Source: an uncultured Oscillospiraceae bacterium (lineage in GTDB: Bacteria; Bacillota; Clostridia; Oscillospirales; Oscillospiraceae). Taken from it: 64,000 nucleotides of DNA. Location: contig CAJUFJ010000001.1 of assembly GCA_910585815.1 (NCBI GenBank), positions 40,782-104,781 of the forward strand, written 5' to 3'. A program made the translations under genes and the position numbers. Within the stretch, counting starts at the first letter, position 1; each line of letters starts with the position of its first letter. The notes under the pieces were generated by a model. The model saw only the letters and a list, made by a program, of their open reading frames with translations. It searched no databases and had not been told where the DNA came from. Shown here in pieces: positions 23,546-31,580 of the stretch.

Positions 23546-24277
23546 TCAATCCCACCAGAAGTACCAGAATTTAGACTGAGCCAGCCCGTCGGCCAGCCGT
23601 CCGACGGTTCCGACCCCCTGCTCTACAATGTCAGAGCAATAGGTAAACTGTTCCCAGGCCACCTCCATTGCTTTTTCCTGAGAGACAGGGGCGGGCAGAC
23701 TGTACTCCAGCACATCGTGGGTCATCAGGGCGGGAACGGCCCCGTACTTTTCAAACCAGTATTTCGCCACCGCCATGTGTTCCTCATTGGCGGGGCACTC
23801 GTTCCAGCCGCCGAAGGGCAGATAGGCGAAGACCTCCCAGGGATTTTTGACCGGAATCTCCGCCAGTACCACGGGGACGGTCTGTTTGCCGTTAAAGTCC
23901 CGAAGGCTCAGAAAACGGTCGATTCCCTCGCCGTCGGACACCTCGCCTATCAGCTGCTCCCAGTAGTCGGGCTCGTCTTCCTCCAGCTCCTCTTTCATTT
24001 CTTTCAGCCATTTCTGGAGAAATTCCTCTCCCGACTCCAGGGGGGCGGACAGCAGCTCCGCCCGGACCTGGTCCGCGTCCTCGAAACACTCCAGCAGCAG
24101 CTCGTCTGCCGCCACCAGCATGGGAAGAAAGCCCTCCTTCTCTCCACGCGCCCGGGCCTGCCGGTATGCGTCCATAATGGGCTGGTCGTCCGCCATAGGC
24201 GGAAAGTAGGTGCAGGGACAGCCCAGATATTCCTTTAGCTGCTCCACCTGTTCTTCAATCGTGGGGATTTCCCGCAT
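23546..24277 (-). CDS. DUF4253-family protein (copy b)
   Basis: The 243-residue acidic soluble protein has the conserved C-terminal block of DUF4253: NPWEVFAYLPFGGWNECP (about 144-161), HMAVAKYWFEKYGAVPALMT and a final YFWWD. The N-terminal half has EEQVEQLKEYLGCPCTYFPP. Function is unknown; the family often appears as isolated accessory genes, sometimes near polymorphic toxins. It is a paralogue of the next gene upstream and sits nine bases before an M42 peptidase gene. Confidence 0.75.
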   Translation of the reverse strand: MREIPTIEEQVEQLKEYLGCPCTYFPPMADDQPIMDAYRQARARGEKEGFLPMLVAADELLLECFEDADQVRAELLSAPLESGEEFLQKWLKEMKEELEEDEPDYWEQLIGEVSDGEGIDRFLSLRDFNGKQTVPVVLAEIPVKNPWEVFAYLPFGGWNECPANEEHMAVAKYWFEKYGAVPALMTHDVLEYSLPAPVSQEKAMEVAWEQFTYCSDIVEQGVGTVGRLADGLAQSKFWYFWWD

Positions 24278-24317
24278 ATTCAGACACTCCTTTTATTATG
24301 TATTGGAAATGGGATTT

Positions 24318-25067
24318 TCAATCCCACCAGAAATACCACACTGTGGACCGGGGCAGGCCGTCCGCCAGCGCCCCCACCGTCTCAAAGCTCTGGTCCACAA
24401 TGTCGGCGCAGTAGCCGTACTGCTCCAGCGCCACCTCCATGGCCCGCTCCCGGGGGATGGGGGCGGGCAGGACGTACTCCGCCACGCCGTGGGCCGCAAG
24501 GGCCGGGACCGCGCCGTATTTTTCAAACCAGTATTTCGCCACCGCCATGTGCTCCAGGTCCTGGGGGCAATCGTTCCAGCCCCCGAAGGGCAGCCAGGCG
24601 AAGACCTCCCAGGGATTTTTTGCCGGAATCTCCGCCAAAACCAGGGGCGCCGTCTCCACATGGCGGTAGTCCCAGAAGCCGGAGAGCCTTGTCCTGGGTT
24701 TGCCGCCCTCCACCTTGCCCAGAATGTCCTCCCGCCAGTTCAGAGAGGGGTCCTCTGCGGTGATTTCCGCCCGCCAATCCTGGAGACGCCGCCGGACCAC
24801 CTCCCGCCCGTCAGGGAGCGGGGCGGACAGCAGCTCCTCACGGCTCTGCCGTCTGAGGGCGGCGAAATCCAGAAAGCACCGGCTGTTCCACATGGAGATC
24901 AGCAGAGGCCAGAAGCCCTCCCGCTCCCCCCGCTTTCGGGCCTCGCGGTAGGCCTCCAAAATGGGGCGGTCCTCCGTCATGGACGGAATCCAGGTGTAGG
25001 GGCAGCCCAGATACTCCTCCAGCCGCTCCGCCTGTTTTTGGGCCACGCTGTCCCATCTCACATCCAT
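24318..25067 (-). CDS. DUF4253-family protein (copy a)
   Basis: The 249-residue protein is similar to its downstream neighbour over its whole length: ERLEEYLGCPYTWIPSMTED, NPWEVFAWLPFGGWNDCP, HMAVAKYWFEKYGAVPALAA and a terminal YFWWD. The pair is a tandem duplication that has diverged mostly in the middle. The start is placed at ATG 25067, four bases after GGAG. It is co-directional and tightly spaced in the M42 operon. Confidence 0.75.
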   Translation of the reverse strand: MDVRWDSVAQKQAERLEEYLGCPYTWIPSMTEDRPILEAYREARKRGEREGFWPLLISMWNSRCFLDFAALRRQSREELLSAPLPDGREVVRRRLQDWRAEITAEDPSLNWREDILGKVEGGKPRTRLSGFWDYRHVETAPLVLAEIPAKNPWEVFAWLPFGGWNDCPQDLEHMAVAKYWFEKYGAVPALAAHGVAEYVLPAPIPRERAMEVALEQYGYCADIVDQSFETVGALADGLPRSTVWYFWWD

Positions 25068-25074
25068 CACGCTC

Positions 25075-25467
25075 CTACATCACATGCAAATCCAGGAAAA
25101 CAGCCCGCAGGCCCTCCCCCTCATAGAAAAACTCCATTTGCAGGGTCATATCGCTCAGCTCTCCCCCCCTGGCCAGTTCGTAGTCCACAGCAAAGCCGCT
25201 GCCGTTGTTGAAGTGGAAGAAATTCAGCTGCTGATAGCAGGGATTTGTGGGGATGGTCACCCGCTCCTCGGTCCAGGGGTCGATGGGCGGAATTTCTTCC
25301 CAGCCCCACATCCGATATACCTCCGCTACAAACTCCTCCATCGGCTCCTGAATGTGCTCCTCCAGCTCCACAAGCTTGGGGATGTCCTCATACCGCTTTT
25401 CCGCCAGAGCGTCCACTACCTGCTTCAGAATTTCAATCGCTTTTTGCTCCGCAGTCTGTCTGTCCAT
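25075..25467 (-). CDS. Small unknown protein in the M42 operon
   Basis: The 130-residue protein has a helical N-terminus (AEQKAIEILKQVVDALAEKR, then KLVELEEHIQEPMEEFVAEV) and a beta-rich C-terminus (QQLNFFHFNNGSGFAVDYEL ... RAVFLDLHVM). The pattern resembles small immunity-type proteins, but I do not recognise a family. It lies two bases after one M42 gene and eight before the DUF4253 pair, so it is clearly co-transcribed. Confidence 0.6.
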   Translation of the reverse strand: MDRQTAEQKAIEILKQVVDALAEKRYEDIPKLVELEEHIQEPMEEFVAEVYRMWGWEEIPPIDPWTEERVTIPTNPCYQQLNFFHFNNGSGFAVDYELARGGELSDMTLQMEFFYEGEGLRAVFLDLHVM

Positions 25468-25469
25468 TG

Positions 25470-26507
25470 TTATTCCCCCTCATCCAGCCGCCGGGCCATC
25501 TCGGCCAGGAACAGCCGGGTGAGCTTGAGCATGTTTTCAAAGTCGGCAATACTGCCCACGCTGGCGGGGGCGTGGAGATACCGCACGGCGGCGGACAGGG
25601 CGGCCACCCTCACCCCCGCCTTGGTGCGCTGGATGGTGCGGGCGTCGTTGCCCCCGGCGATATACTCTTTCGTCTGCCAGGGAATACCATTCTCCTCTGA
25701 TAGACGACGCAGGGTCTCAAAAAGTTCCCGGTCGTAGATAGTGGCCCCGTCCATATAGGAAATTACCGGCCCCTTGCCGGGGGCGCACACCCGGCGGTGG
25801 TTCTCCACACCGGGCAGGTCGGCGGCGGTGGTGGTCTCCAGCACCAGGGCAATCTCCGGGGTGACGGAGAAGGCCGCCCCGAAGGCCCCGCGGGTGCCCA
25901 CCTCCTCCTGGGCGGTGAAGGCAAAGGTCACGTCCAGAGGCAGGTCCTCCTCCAGCAGCTTGAGCATAATTGCACAGCCCACCCGGTCGTCGATGGCCCG
26001 GGCCTTAAACAGGCCGTCGCCAAATTCCTCCGGCTGGCAGACGAAGGCGCCGTAGTCCCCCAGCTCCACCAGCTTTTCGGCGGACTCCTTATCCTTGGCC
26101 CCGATGTCAATATAGAGGGATTCTGTCTTGGGGGCCTTCTTCCGTTCCTCCCGGCTCACCAGGTGGACGGCCTTCAGGCCAATCACTCCAGGGACCTTGT
26201 TGTGTCCGATGACCACCGGCTTGCCGATGGCAACTCTCCGATCCACCCCACCCACGAAATCGAATTTGAGAAAGCCGTCGTCAGTAATGCGGGTAATGAT
26301 GACCCCCACCTCGTCCATGTGGGCGGCCAGCATCAGCTTGTTCCCGGTGGACTTTCTACCCTTTTTGAAGACGATCAGGTTGCCAATCGGGTCGCTCCTG
26401 CGCATATCGGCCAGCGGGACGGCCTTCCGACCAAGATAAGAGAAAACCTCTGTCTCATACCCGGATACGCCGTTGAGACAGCACAATTCTTTTAACATGT
26501 CAAGCAT
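25470..26507 (-). CDS. M42-family metallo-aminopeptidase (second copy)
   Basis: The 345-residue enzyme has M42 motifs KLMLAAHMDEVGVIITRI, FKARAIDDRVGCAIML, FTAQEEVGTRGAFGA and, near the end, HAPASVGSIADFENMLKL. Its ATG lies three bases after the stop of the preceding M42 gene, and its ribosome site overlaps that gene's end, so the two are coupled. It probably forms dodecameric or mixed TET particles with its neighbours (inference). Confidence 0.92.
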   Translation of the reverse strand: MLDMLKELCCLNGVSGYETEVFSYLGRKAVPLADMRRSDPIGNLIVFKKGRKSTGNKLMLAAHMDEVGVIITRITDDGFLKFDFVGGVDRRVAIGKPVVIGHNKVPGVIGLKAVHLVSREERKKAPKTESLYIDIGAKDKESAEKLVELGDYGAFVCQPEEFGDGLFKARAIDDRVGCAIMLKLLEEDLPLDVTFAFTAQEEVGTRGAFGAAFSVTPEIALVLETTTAADLPGVENHRRVCAPGKGPVISYMDGATIYDRELFETLRRLSEENGIPWQTKEYIAGGNDARTIQRTKAGVRVAALSAAVRYLHAPASVGSIADFENMLKLTRLFLAEMARRLDEGE

Positions 26508-26510
26508 GGC

Positions 26511-27548
26511 TCAGTCCTCCATATCCGGGATAATGTCGTCTGCTATATAGGAGGCCAGCAGCCTGGCGGTGTTCTCCAGGTCTGTCCTGCTGACCACCTC
26601 CACCGGGGTGTGCATATACCGCTCCGGGATGGACACCACGGCGGTGGCCACCCCCTCCCGGCTGACCTGGATGGGCCAGGCGTTGGTGCCGCTGGAGCCG
26701 GACATGACCTCGATCTGGACGGGAATTTCCAGCTGTTTGGCCGCCTCCCGGAGGTAAAAGACGGCAAGACCGTCACAGTTGGGCCCCACGCCAATCACCG
26801 GGCCGCCCCCCAGCTTGAAGGTCTCGTTTTTGGAGGAGTCCGGGCTGTCCCCGTGGGTGACGTCCACCGCCACACACCGGTCCGGGGCAATCTCATAGGC
26901 CGCGGTAATGGCCCCAGTGGAGTGGGTCTCCTCCTGGGTGGAGCCCAGGACGTACAGGTCCACCCCCAGCTCCTTCTCCCGCAGCCGCTCCAGCACGTCC
27001 AGCAGGACGGCGAAGCCCGCCCGGTCGTCCAGAGCCTTGCCGCACAGCAGGTCCTCCCCCAGAGGGGCGCACCCCCCCCGGTAGGTCGCCGGGGTGCCGA
27101 TGGGGATGCGCCGCTCCGCCTCCTCCTGGGACAGGCCCACGTCGATGAACAGCTCCTTGATGGGCAGGGACTTGCCCATATCCTCGGCGGTCTGGACATG
27201 GGGGGGCAGGCAGGCCACCACCCCATGGACGGGCGGGTCGGTGAGGACCACCACCTCCCGGTCAGGGAGCATCCGGGGGTCCACGCCCCCCAGGGGGGCG
27301 AAGCGGAGAAAGCCCTCGTCATGGCCGGTGACGATAAAGCCGATTTCGTCCAGGTGGGCGTCCAGCAGCAACTTGTGGGCGTTCTCCCGTCCGCACCGGC
27401 GCACCCCCACAACGCTGCCCAGCCGGGTGGTATACACCTCGTCCACCAGCGGCCGGAGCAGCTCCTCCGCCGCCTGGGCCACCTTCTCCTCAAAGCCGCT
27501 GGGCCCGGACAGGGCGCACAGCCGGCCTAATATTTCTTCGTAGTTCAA
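26511..27548 (-). CDS. M42-family metallo-aminopeptidase (first copy)
   Basis: The 345-residue enzyme starts at TTG 27548 (NYEEILGRLCALSGPSGFEE), with GGAGG nine bases upstream; a longer upstream frame lacks a ribosome site. M42 motifs are HKLLLDAHLDEIGFIVTG, KALDDRAGFAVLLDVLE, GSTQEETHSTGAITA and CVAVDVTHGDSPD. It is the first gene of the operon that ends with the third M42 gene. Catalytic residues are intact in all three. Confidence 0.92.
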   Translation of the reverse strand: MNYEEILGRLCALSGPSGFEEKVAQAAEELLRPLVDEVYTTRLGSVVGVRRCGRENAHKLLLDAHLDEIGFIVTGHDEGFLRFAPLGGVDPRMLPDREVVVLTDPPVHGVVACLPPHVQTAEDMGKSLPIKELFIDVGLSQEEAERRIPIGTPATYRGGCAPLGEDLLCGKALDDRAGFAVLLDVLERLREKELGVDLYVLGSTQEETHSTGAITAAYEIAPDRCVAVDVTHGDSPDSSKNETFKLGGGPVIGVGPNCDGLAVFYLREAAKQLEIPVQIEVMSGSSGTNAWPIQVSREGVATAVVSIPERYMHTPVEVVSRTDLENTARLLASYIADDIIPDMED

Positions 27549-27651
27549 AACAGGATACCTCCATTCCCTGGTAGCTTTCCAGGATATCCCTATCCTAATA
27601 CAAAATCGCAGAGGACGCAAGCAAAAAGGGGAAAATCTGTGAAAAGTGCCA

Positions 27652-27680
27652 TTGACATAAAAATTTCAATCCTCTATAAT
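27652..27680 (+). promoter_or_regulatory. Consensus promoter of the MATE gene
   Basis: Perfect TTGACA (27652-27657) and TATAAT (27675-27680) with a 17-base spacer, an unusually strong match to the housekeeping consensus. Confidence 0.92.
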
Positions 27681-27711
27681 GGGTTTCCGAAGCGAAAAAA
27701 CGGGAAAATGC

Positions 27712-27741
27712 GTATCCCCGCCGGGGATACCGCTATTTTTT
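27712..27741 (+). promoter_or_regulatory. Leader hairpin with U-run, possible attenuator of the MATE gene
   Basis: A perfect 8-bp stem GTATCCCC / GGGGATAC (27712-27730) with a GCC loop is followed five bases later by six Ts (27736-27741), between the promoter and the MATE ribosome site. It looks like a weak intrinsic terminator. No matching antiterminator or known aptamer is evident in the roughly 25 bases of transcript before it. Confidence 0.45.
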
Positions 27742-27758
27742 ACAGAGGAGGAATTTTG

Positions 27759-29138
27759 GTGTCACAGCCCGCGAGCGAAAACAAAATGGGCGTCATGCCC
27801 GAAAACAAGCTGCTGCTGAACATGGCCCTGCCCATGATTATCTCTATGCTGATCCAGGCCTGCTACAACATTGTGGACAGCTACTTCGTGTCCAAGCTGA
27901 GCGAAGACGCGCTGAACGCGGTTTCCCTGGCCTTTCCGGTGCAGAACCTGATGATCGCCGTGGCGGTGGGCACCGGCGTGGGCATCAATGCTCTGCTCTC
28001 CCGCAGTTTAGGCCAGAAGGACTTTGACCGGGCCAACCGCACCGCCATGAACGGCCTTCTGCTGGAGGTGGTCAGCGGCCTGGTGTTCACCGCCCTGGGC
28101 CTGACCTGCGCCCGGCTGTTCTACACCATCCAGACCGACATCCCCGGCATCATCGCCTACGGCGTGGACTACCTCGCCATCATCGCCGGGTGCAGCATGG
28201 GTATCTTTGTCTCGGTGGCCACCGAGCGGCTGGTCCAGGCCACCGGCCGGACGGTGTACGCCATGGTCATCCAGGGCACCGGCTCAGTGATTAACCTGAT
28301 TCTGGACCCCATCCTGATCTTCGGCCTGTTCGGCTTCCCCCGGCTGGAGGTGGCGGGGGCCGCCGTGGCCACCGTGGCCGGCCAGATTGTGGGCGGGCTG
28401 GTGGGGCTCTACCTGTCCCTCACCCACAACCCGGAGCTTCAGATGTCCTGGAAGGGGCTGAAGCCCAGCCGGGAGATCATCGGCGGCATCTACAGCGTGG
28501 GCCTGCCCTCCATCATCATGCAGTCTATCGGCTCGGTGATGGTCTTTGGAATGAATCAAATTTTGATTGCCTTCACCTCCACCGCCACGGCGGTGTTCGG
28601 CATCTACTTCAAGCTCCAGTCCTTCATCTTCATGCCCGTCTTTGGCATGAACAACGGGATGGTGCCCATTGTGGCCTACAACTACGGGGCCCGGAAGCCG
28701 GAGCGGATTATCAAGACCGTCAGGCTGGCCGTTATCTACGCGGTATGTATTATGGCGGTGGGCTTTGCACTGTTCCAGCTGTTTCCCGACGTGTTTCTCA
28801 GCCTGTTTGAAGCGGAGGGGGAGGACGCCGGCGACCTGCTGGCCATCGGCGTGCCCGCCCTGCGGATCATCTCCACCAGCTTCCTGCTGGCCGGGTTCTG
28901 CATTGTCAGCGGCTCGGTGTTCCAGGCCCTGGGCCACGGGGTGCTGTCCCTGGCGGTGTCGGTGGTCCGGCAGCTGATTGTGCTGCTGCCCGCAGCCTTC
29001 CTGCTGGCCCGGCTGGGCGGACTGCATATGGTGTGGTGGGCCTTCCCCTTTGCGGAGCTGTTCTCCACAACCCTTACCGCCGTGTTCCTCTGCTGGGTCT
29101 ATAAAAAAGAGGTCGCCCCCATGCGGGAGACGAAATAA
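27759..29138 (+). CDS. MATE-family multidrug / toxin exporter
   Basis: The 459-residue protein has 12 predicted membrane helices in two halves, starting ENKLLLNMALPMIISMLIQACYNIVDSYF in parts, with the MATE-typical LSEDALNAVSLAFPVQNLM, GTGVGINALLSRSLGQ and FGMNNGMVPIVAYNYGARKP. It should export cationic compounds using Na+ or H+. The start is GTG 27759, seven bases after GAGGAGG; in-frame ATGs further upstream (27639, 27708) fall before or inside the leader hairpin. The gene is monocistronic. Confidence 0.92.
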   Translation: MSQPASENKMGVMPENKLLLNMALPMIISMLIQACYNIVDSYFVSKLSEDALNAVSLAFPVQNLMIAVAVGTGVGINALLSRSLGQKDFDRANRTAMNGLLLEVVSGLVFTALGLTCARLFYTIQTDIPGIIAYGVDYLAIIAGCSMGIFVSVATERLVQATGRTVYAMVIQGTGSVINLILDPILIFGLFGFPRLEVAGAAVATVAGQIVGGLVGLYLSLTHNPELQMSWKGLKPSREIIGGIYSVGLPSIIMQSIGSVMVFGMNQILIAFTSTATAVFGIYFKLQSFIFMPVFGMNNGMVPIVAYNYGARKPERIIKTVRLAVIYAVCIMAVGFALFQLFPDVFLSLFEAEGEDAGDLLAIGVPALRIISTSFLLAGFCIVSGSVFQALGHGVLSLAVSVVRQLIVLLPAAFLLARLGGLHMVWWAFPFAELFSTTLTAVFLCWVYKKEVAPMRETK

Positions 29139-29143
29139 CGAAC

Positions 29144-29171
29144 ACAGCCCCGTCCGGTTGGACGGGGCTGT
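29144..29171. terminator. Hairpin after the MATE gene (no U-run)
   Basis: A perfect 12-bp stem ACAGCCCCGTCC / GGACGGGGCTGT with loop GGTT. No T-run follows, so termination would be weak or need other factors. A near-identical hairpin occurs at 29410-29437. Confidence 0.55.
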
Positions 29172-29192
29172 CAAACTGTCAAAAGCCTTCGT

Positions 29193-29372
29193 CCCCCGCA
29201 GGGCAAAGCCTTCCACCCTCCGGGGGGAAGGTGCCCCAGTGCGCACACTGGGGCGGATGAGGGGGCGGGGAGGGCAAGCAGTTCTTACGGTAAGGGGCGA
29301 TAACCTAGCCGCACCCTCATCCGTCACGGCCTACGGCCGTGCCACCTTCCCCCTGAAAGGGGGAAGGCTTTT
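29193..29372. repeat. Dispersed repeat, family B (long variant)
   Basis: AGCCTTCCACCCTCCGGGGG ... GCCCCAGTGCGCACACTGGG ... CACCCTCATCCGTCACGGCC ... CACCTTCCCCCTGAAAGGGG. It closely resembles the copy at 38808-38977 in opposite orientation and the fragment at the right edge of the window. It fills the roughly 300-bp region between the MATE gene and the flippase-gene remnant, together with two hairpins. Confidence 0.8.
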
Positions 29373-29409
29373 GGACGTGTTCTTTCACAGGGTACTTTTT
29401 GACACGCTG

Positions 29410-29437
29410 ACAGCCCCGTCTGACTAGACGGGGCTGT
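29410..29437. terminator. Hairpin after the old 3' end of the flippase gene
   Basis: ACAGCCCCGTC / GACGGGGCTGT stem with loop TGACTA, ten bases beyond the stop codon of the flippase-gene remnant. It nearly duplicates the hairpin after the MATE gene and probably ended the original flippase transcript. No clear U-run. Confidence 0.5.
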
Positions 29438-29446
29438 TCTGCATCT

Positions 29447-29518
29447 TCACCAATCCAGCCGCAGGACCTCCCGGACCCGGACGATCTTCCACAGGCACAG
29501 CCCCAGCTCCAGGGCGGG
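29447..29518 (-). pseudogene. Remnant of a duplicated SpoVB-like gene 3' end
   Basis: Translated on the minus strand this reads PALELGLCLWKI then VRVREVLRLDW and a stop. The intact neighbour (29921-31450) has ALELGLCLWQT near residue 430 and AREVLRLDW at its very end. The remnant therefore joins an internal piece to the C-terminus with about 70 residues missing, the junction falling in a shared VR codon pair. At DNA level 30 of 33 bases match over the last codons. It marks the original end of the gene before an orphan gene was inserted. Confidence 0.75.
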
Positions 29519-29532
29519 GCTGCTGCTTTCTG

Positions 29533-29877
29533 CTATACATTTGAAGGTCTGAATTGAACAATCGCTGCTTGGATTTTTGAGTCCAGGTCTTTTTTATCAA
29601 GCACATTGATTTCGGCAAGGGGCTTTTGCCAGCCCGCCTCATCATTAGAGGCAACAACCGTAATGATGTAACCATCGCCAAATGTGGGTTTTCCAACGTC
29701 GATAAACAACCCGTCCGGATAGATAATTTCTATCATATCTTCGTCATCGTCGCAAATAAAAGTAATTTTTCCACCCTGTAGGTCCAATTTGTCATATGCC
29801 TTCCACCACTCTGAATTTTTGGCGGAGGATGTATTCCAAATAAAAGATCCCATACTCTGTGCTCCTGTCCAGATCAT
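29533..29877 (-). CDS. Orphan acidic protein inserted at the flippase gene end
   Basis: The 114-residue protein (ATG 29877; a TTG three codons earlier is possible) is acidic and Trp-rich, with ICDDDEDMIEIIYPDGLFID and FGDGYIITVVASNDEAGW. Base composition is clearly more AT-rich than the neighbours, a sign of transfer. I do not recognise a family; size and composition are like small immunity proteins. No ribosome site is visible, and a promoter places the transcript start at or within about three bases of the ATG, so the mRNA may be leaderless. Confidence 0.65.
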   Translation of the reverse strand: MIWTGAQSMGSFIWNTSSAKNSEWWKAYDKLDLQGGKITFICDDDEDMIEIIYPDGLFIDVGKPTFGDGYIITVVASNDEAGWQKPLAEINVLDKKDLDSKIQAAIVQFRPSNV

Positions 29878-29885
29878 TTTGGTCA

Positions 29886-29914
29886 AGTATAACTGGCAGA
29901 TACACAGAAGTCAA
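29886..29914 (-). promoter_or_regulatory. Promoter producing a near-leaderless mRNA for the orphan gene
   Basis: On the minus strand TTGACT (29909-29914) and TATACT (29886-29891) are spaced by 17 bases. The ATG begins nine bases after the -10, so initiation would be at or next to the start codon. The promoter begins seven bases after the flippase stop codon. Confidence 0.65.
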
Positions 29915-29920
29915 TATTTT

Positions 29921-31450
29921 TTACCAGTCCAGCCGCAGCACCTCCCGGGCCCGGACCCCCTGGGCCTGGAGGGCGGCCAAGTAGAGGACCAGGGCGAAGG
30001 CCAGGGTAATCAGCCCGGCGGGGACGGGGGCCAGGCCGGAGTCCTTCAGCACCTGAAACAGCAGATTCCCTGTCAGCCCCGCCAGGGCGGCGGCCAGGCC
30101 GGGGGCGGCCATCCACTGGAAGGGCCGCACCTCCAGCCCGGTGGCCCGGACGGTCTGCCACAGACACAGCCCCAGCTCCAGCGCCGTGGCGGCCACCGCC
30201 CCGGCCACATAGCCCGCCATGCCCACCCCGGACAGGGGCACCAGGGCCAGGGTAAAGGCCAGCTGCACCGCGCCGCCGGTGAGGGAGATGGCGGCCACCG
30301 TCCGCTGCCGCCCCACTCCGTTGAGAGCAGAGGCCAGCACCGAGGTGCCGCAGCTCATGGCCATGACGCAGGCCAGGGGCATGAGATACTCCCCCACCCC
30401 CTCCTGGTGGAACATGGCCCGGCCCAGATCGGGCCCCACCACCACCATAAAGGCCATGCAGGGCAGAGTGAGCAGCGACACCGCCGAGATGGCCTGGGCG
30501 ATAAGCCGCCGGGCCTCGGCCGGGCGGTTCAGGGCGCAGGCCCGGGCCAGCCGGGGCACCATCACCAGATTCAGCGCTCCCAGGAATACGATGGGCAGGG
30601 ACAGCATGGGCATGGTCATGCCGCACACCACCCCGAACTGCGACACGGCGGCAGACCGGTCCAGCCCGCCCTCCACCAGTTTTTGGGGAATCAGGGCGGA
30701 GTTGGCCGCCCCCAGCAGATTGCCCAACAGGGCGTTGAGCCCCACCGGCAGGGCGATGGCAAAGATGCGCCGCCGCCGCACCCGGCCCTCCTCCCCCCGG
30801 CCGGTGAGTGGCCCCCGCCGGCGGCGGTAGAGCACCACCAGGGTGCAGGAGGAGAAAATCTCACAGATGACCATGCCGGTTACGATAAGGCCCACCACCC
30901 GCTCCGGGTACTGGGGCAGAAAGGCCACCAGCAGGGCAATCACCGCGAAGGTGCGGACAAACTGCTCCAGCAGCTCCACAATGGCCGGGGGGCGCACCAC
31001 CCCGGAGCCGTAGAAGTAGTGCTTGTGGCAGTTCTCCACCCCCATCAGGGCCACACAGGGGATTAGAAGAATCAGCCCCAGCTGGGTCCGGGCGTCCCCC
31101 AGGAGATACACAGAGATGGCGTCGGAGCAGAAAATCACCACCGCCCCCACCGGAAGGAGCAGGAGAAAAAAGGCTTTCAGGCAGGCGGCGATGGTCTGGT
31201 CGGCCGCCCGGCGGTTGCCCAGGGCCAGGTGCTGGGAGGTGAGGTTAGACACCGCGGCCGTCAGGCCCACGGCGGTGAGGGACATAATCACCGAACACAC
31301 CGGCATGATGAGCTGATACAGCCCCATCACCTCCGCCCCCACCAGCCGGGAGAGCACCACCCGGTAGCCAAAGCCCAGCACCTGGGAGATGGCGCTCAGC
31401 GCCGTGAGGAACAGCGCCCCCTTCCCGGCGGACAGCATTTTTTCAGACAA
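29921..31450 (-). CDS. SpoVB/MurJ-like polysaccharide or lipid-linked precursor flippase
   Basis: The 509-residue protein has about 14 membrane helices and the MVF/polysaccharide-synthase pattern: GALFLTALSAISQVLGFGYR, LSRLVGAEVMGLYQLIMPVC, the mid-protein GLNALLGNLLGAANSALIPQ and FHQEGVGEYLMPLACVMAMS. SpoVB members act in spore cortex or wall precursor export. The start is TTG 31448-31450 (SEKMLSAGKGALFL) preceded by a G-rich ribosome site. Both ends are duplicated next door: the 3' end at 29447-29518 and the first codons at 32313-32348, each bracketing an accessory insertion. Confidence 0.88.
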   Translation of the reverse strand: MSEKMLSAGKGALFLTALSAISQVLGFGYRVVLSRLVGAEVMGLYQLIMPVCSVIMSLTAVGLTAAVSNLTSQHLALGNRRAADQTIAACLKAFFLLLLPVGAVVIFCSDAISVYLLGDARTQLGLILLIPCVALMGVENCHKHYFYGSGVVRPPAIVELLEQFVRTFAVIALLVAFLPQYPERVVGLIVTGMVICEIFSSCTLVVLYRRRRGPLTGRGEEGRVRRRRIFAIALPVGLNALLGNLLGAANSALIPQKLVEGGLDRSAAVSQFGVVCGMTMPMLSLPIVFLGALNLVMVPRLARACALNRPAEARRLIAQAISAVSLLTLPCMAFMVVVGPDLGRAMFHQEGVGEYLMPLACVMAMSCGTSVLASALNGVGRQRTVAAISLTGGAVQLAFTLALVPLSGVGMAGYVAGAVAATALELGLCLWQTVRATGLEVRPFQWMAAPGLAAALAGLTGNLLFQVLKDSGLAPVPAGLITLAFALVLYLAALQAQGVRAREVLRLDW

Positions 31451-31488
31451 GACGATCCCCCCTCACCTGACACTCTATTCGGAAGGGG
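31420..31488. repeat. Direct repeat, copy 1 (flippase gene 5' end)
   Basis: A 36-base stretch (31429-31464: CGGACAGCATTTTTTCAGAC ... CCCCCTC) is identical to 32325-32360; similarity continues to CACTCTATTCGGAAGGGG. It includes the first codons and ribosome site of the flippase gene. With copy 2 it brackets the RelB/PIN module. Confidence 0.85.
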
Positions 31489-31498
31489 AAAAAATATG

Positions 31499-31527
31499 TT
31501 GCTATTTTTGTCTCGAAAGCGTATAAT
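31499..31527 (+). promoter_or_regulatory. Promoter of the RelB/PIN module
   Basis: TTGCTA (31499-31504) and TATAAT (31522-31527) spaced by 17 bases, about 55 bases before the antitoxin ATG. Confidence 0.7.
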
Positions 31528-31580
31528 AGAATTACAAACACATGCAAATCAACTATAGTATGTATGAAGGAGGGGGCCGT

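Noticed and set aside
27639..27758. Upstream in-frame ATGs (27639, 27708) as the MATE start
   Set aside because: One lies before the promoter and the other within the leader ahead of the hairpin without a ribosome site; GTG 27759 has GAGGAGG at ideal spacing and gives a normal N-terminus.
29193..29372. Possible insertion-sequence remnant
   Set aside because: There is no transposase fragment in any frame; it matches the other non-coding family B copies.
29424..29696. A 90-codon minus-strand frame across the flippase remnant and the orphan gene
   Set aside because: It is out of frame with both the remnant homology and the orphan protein and has no start signals.
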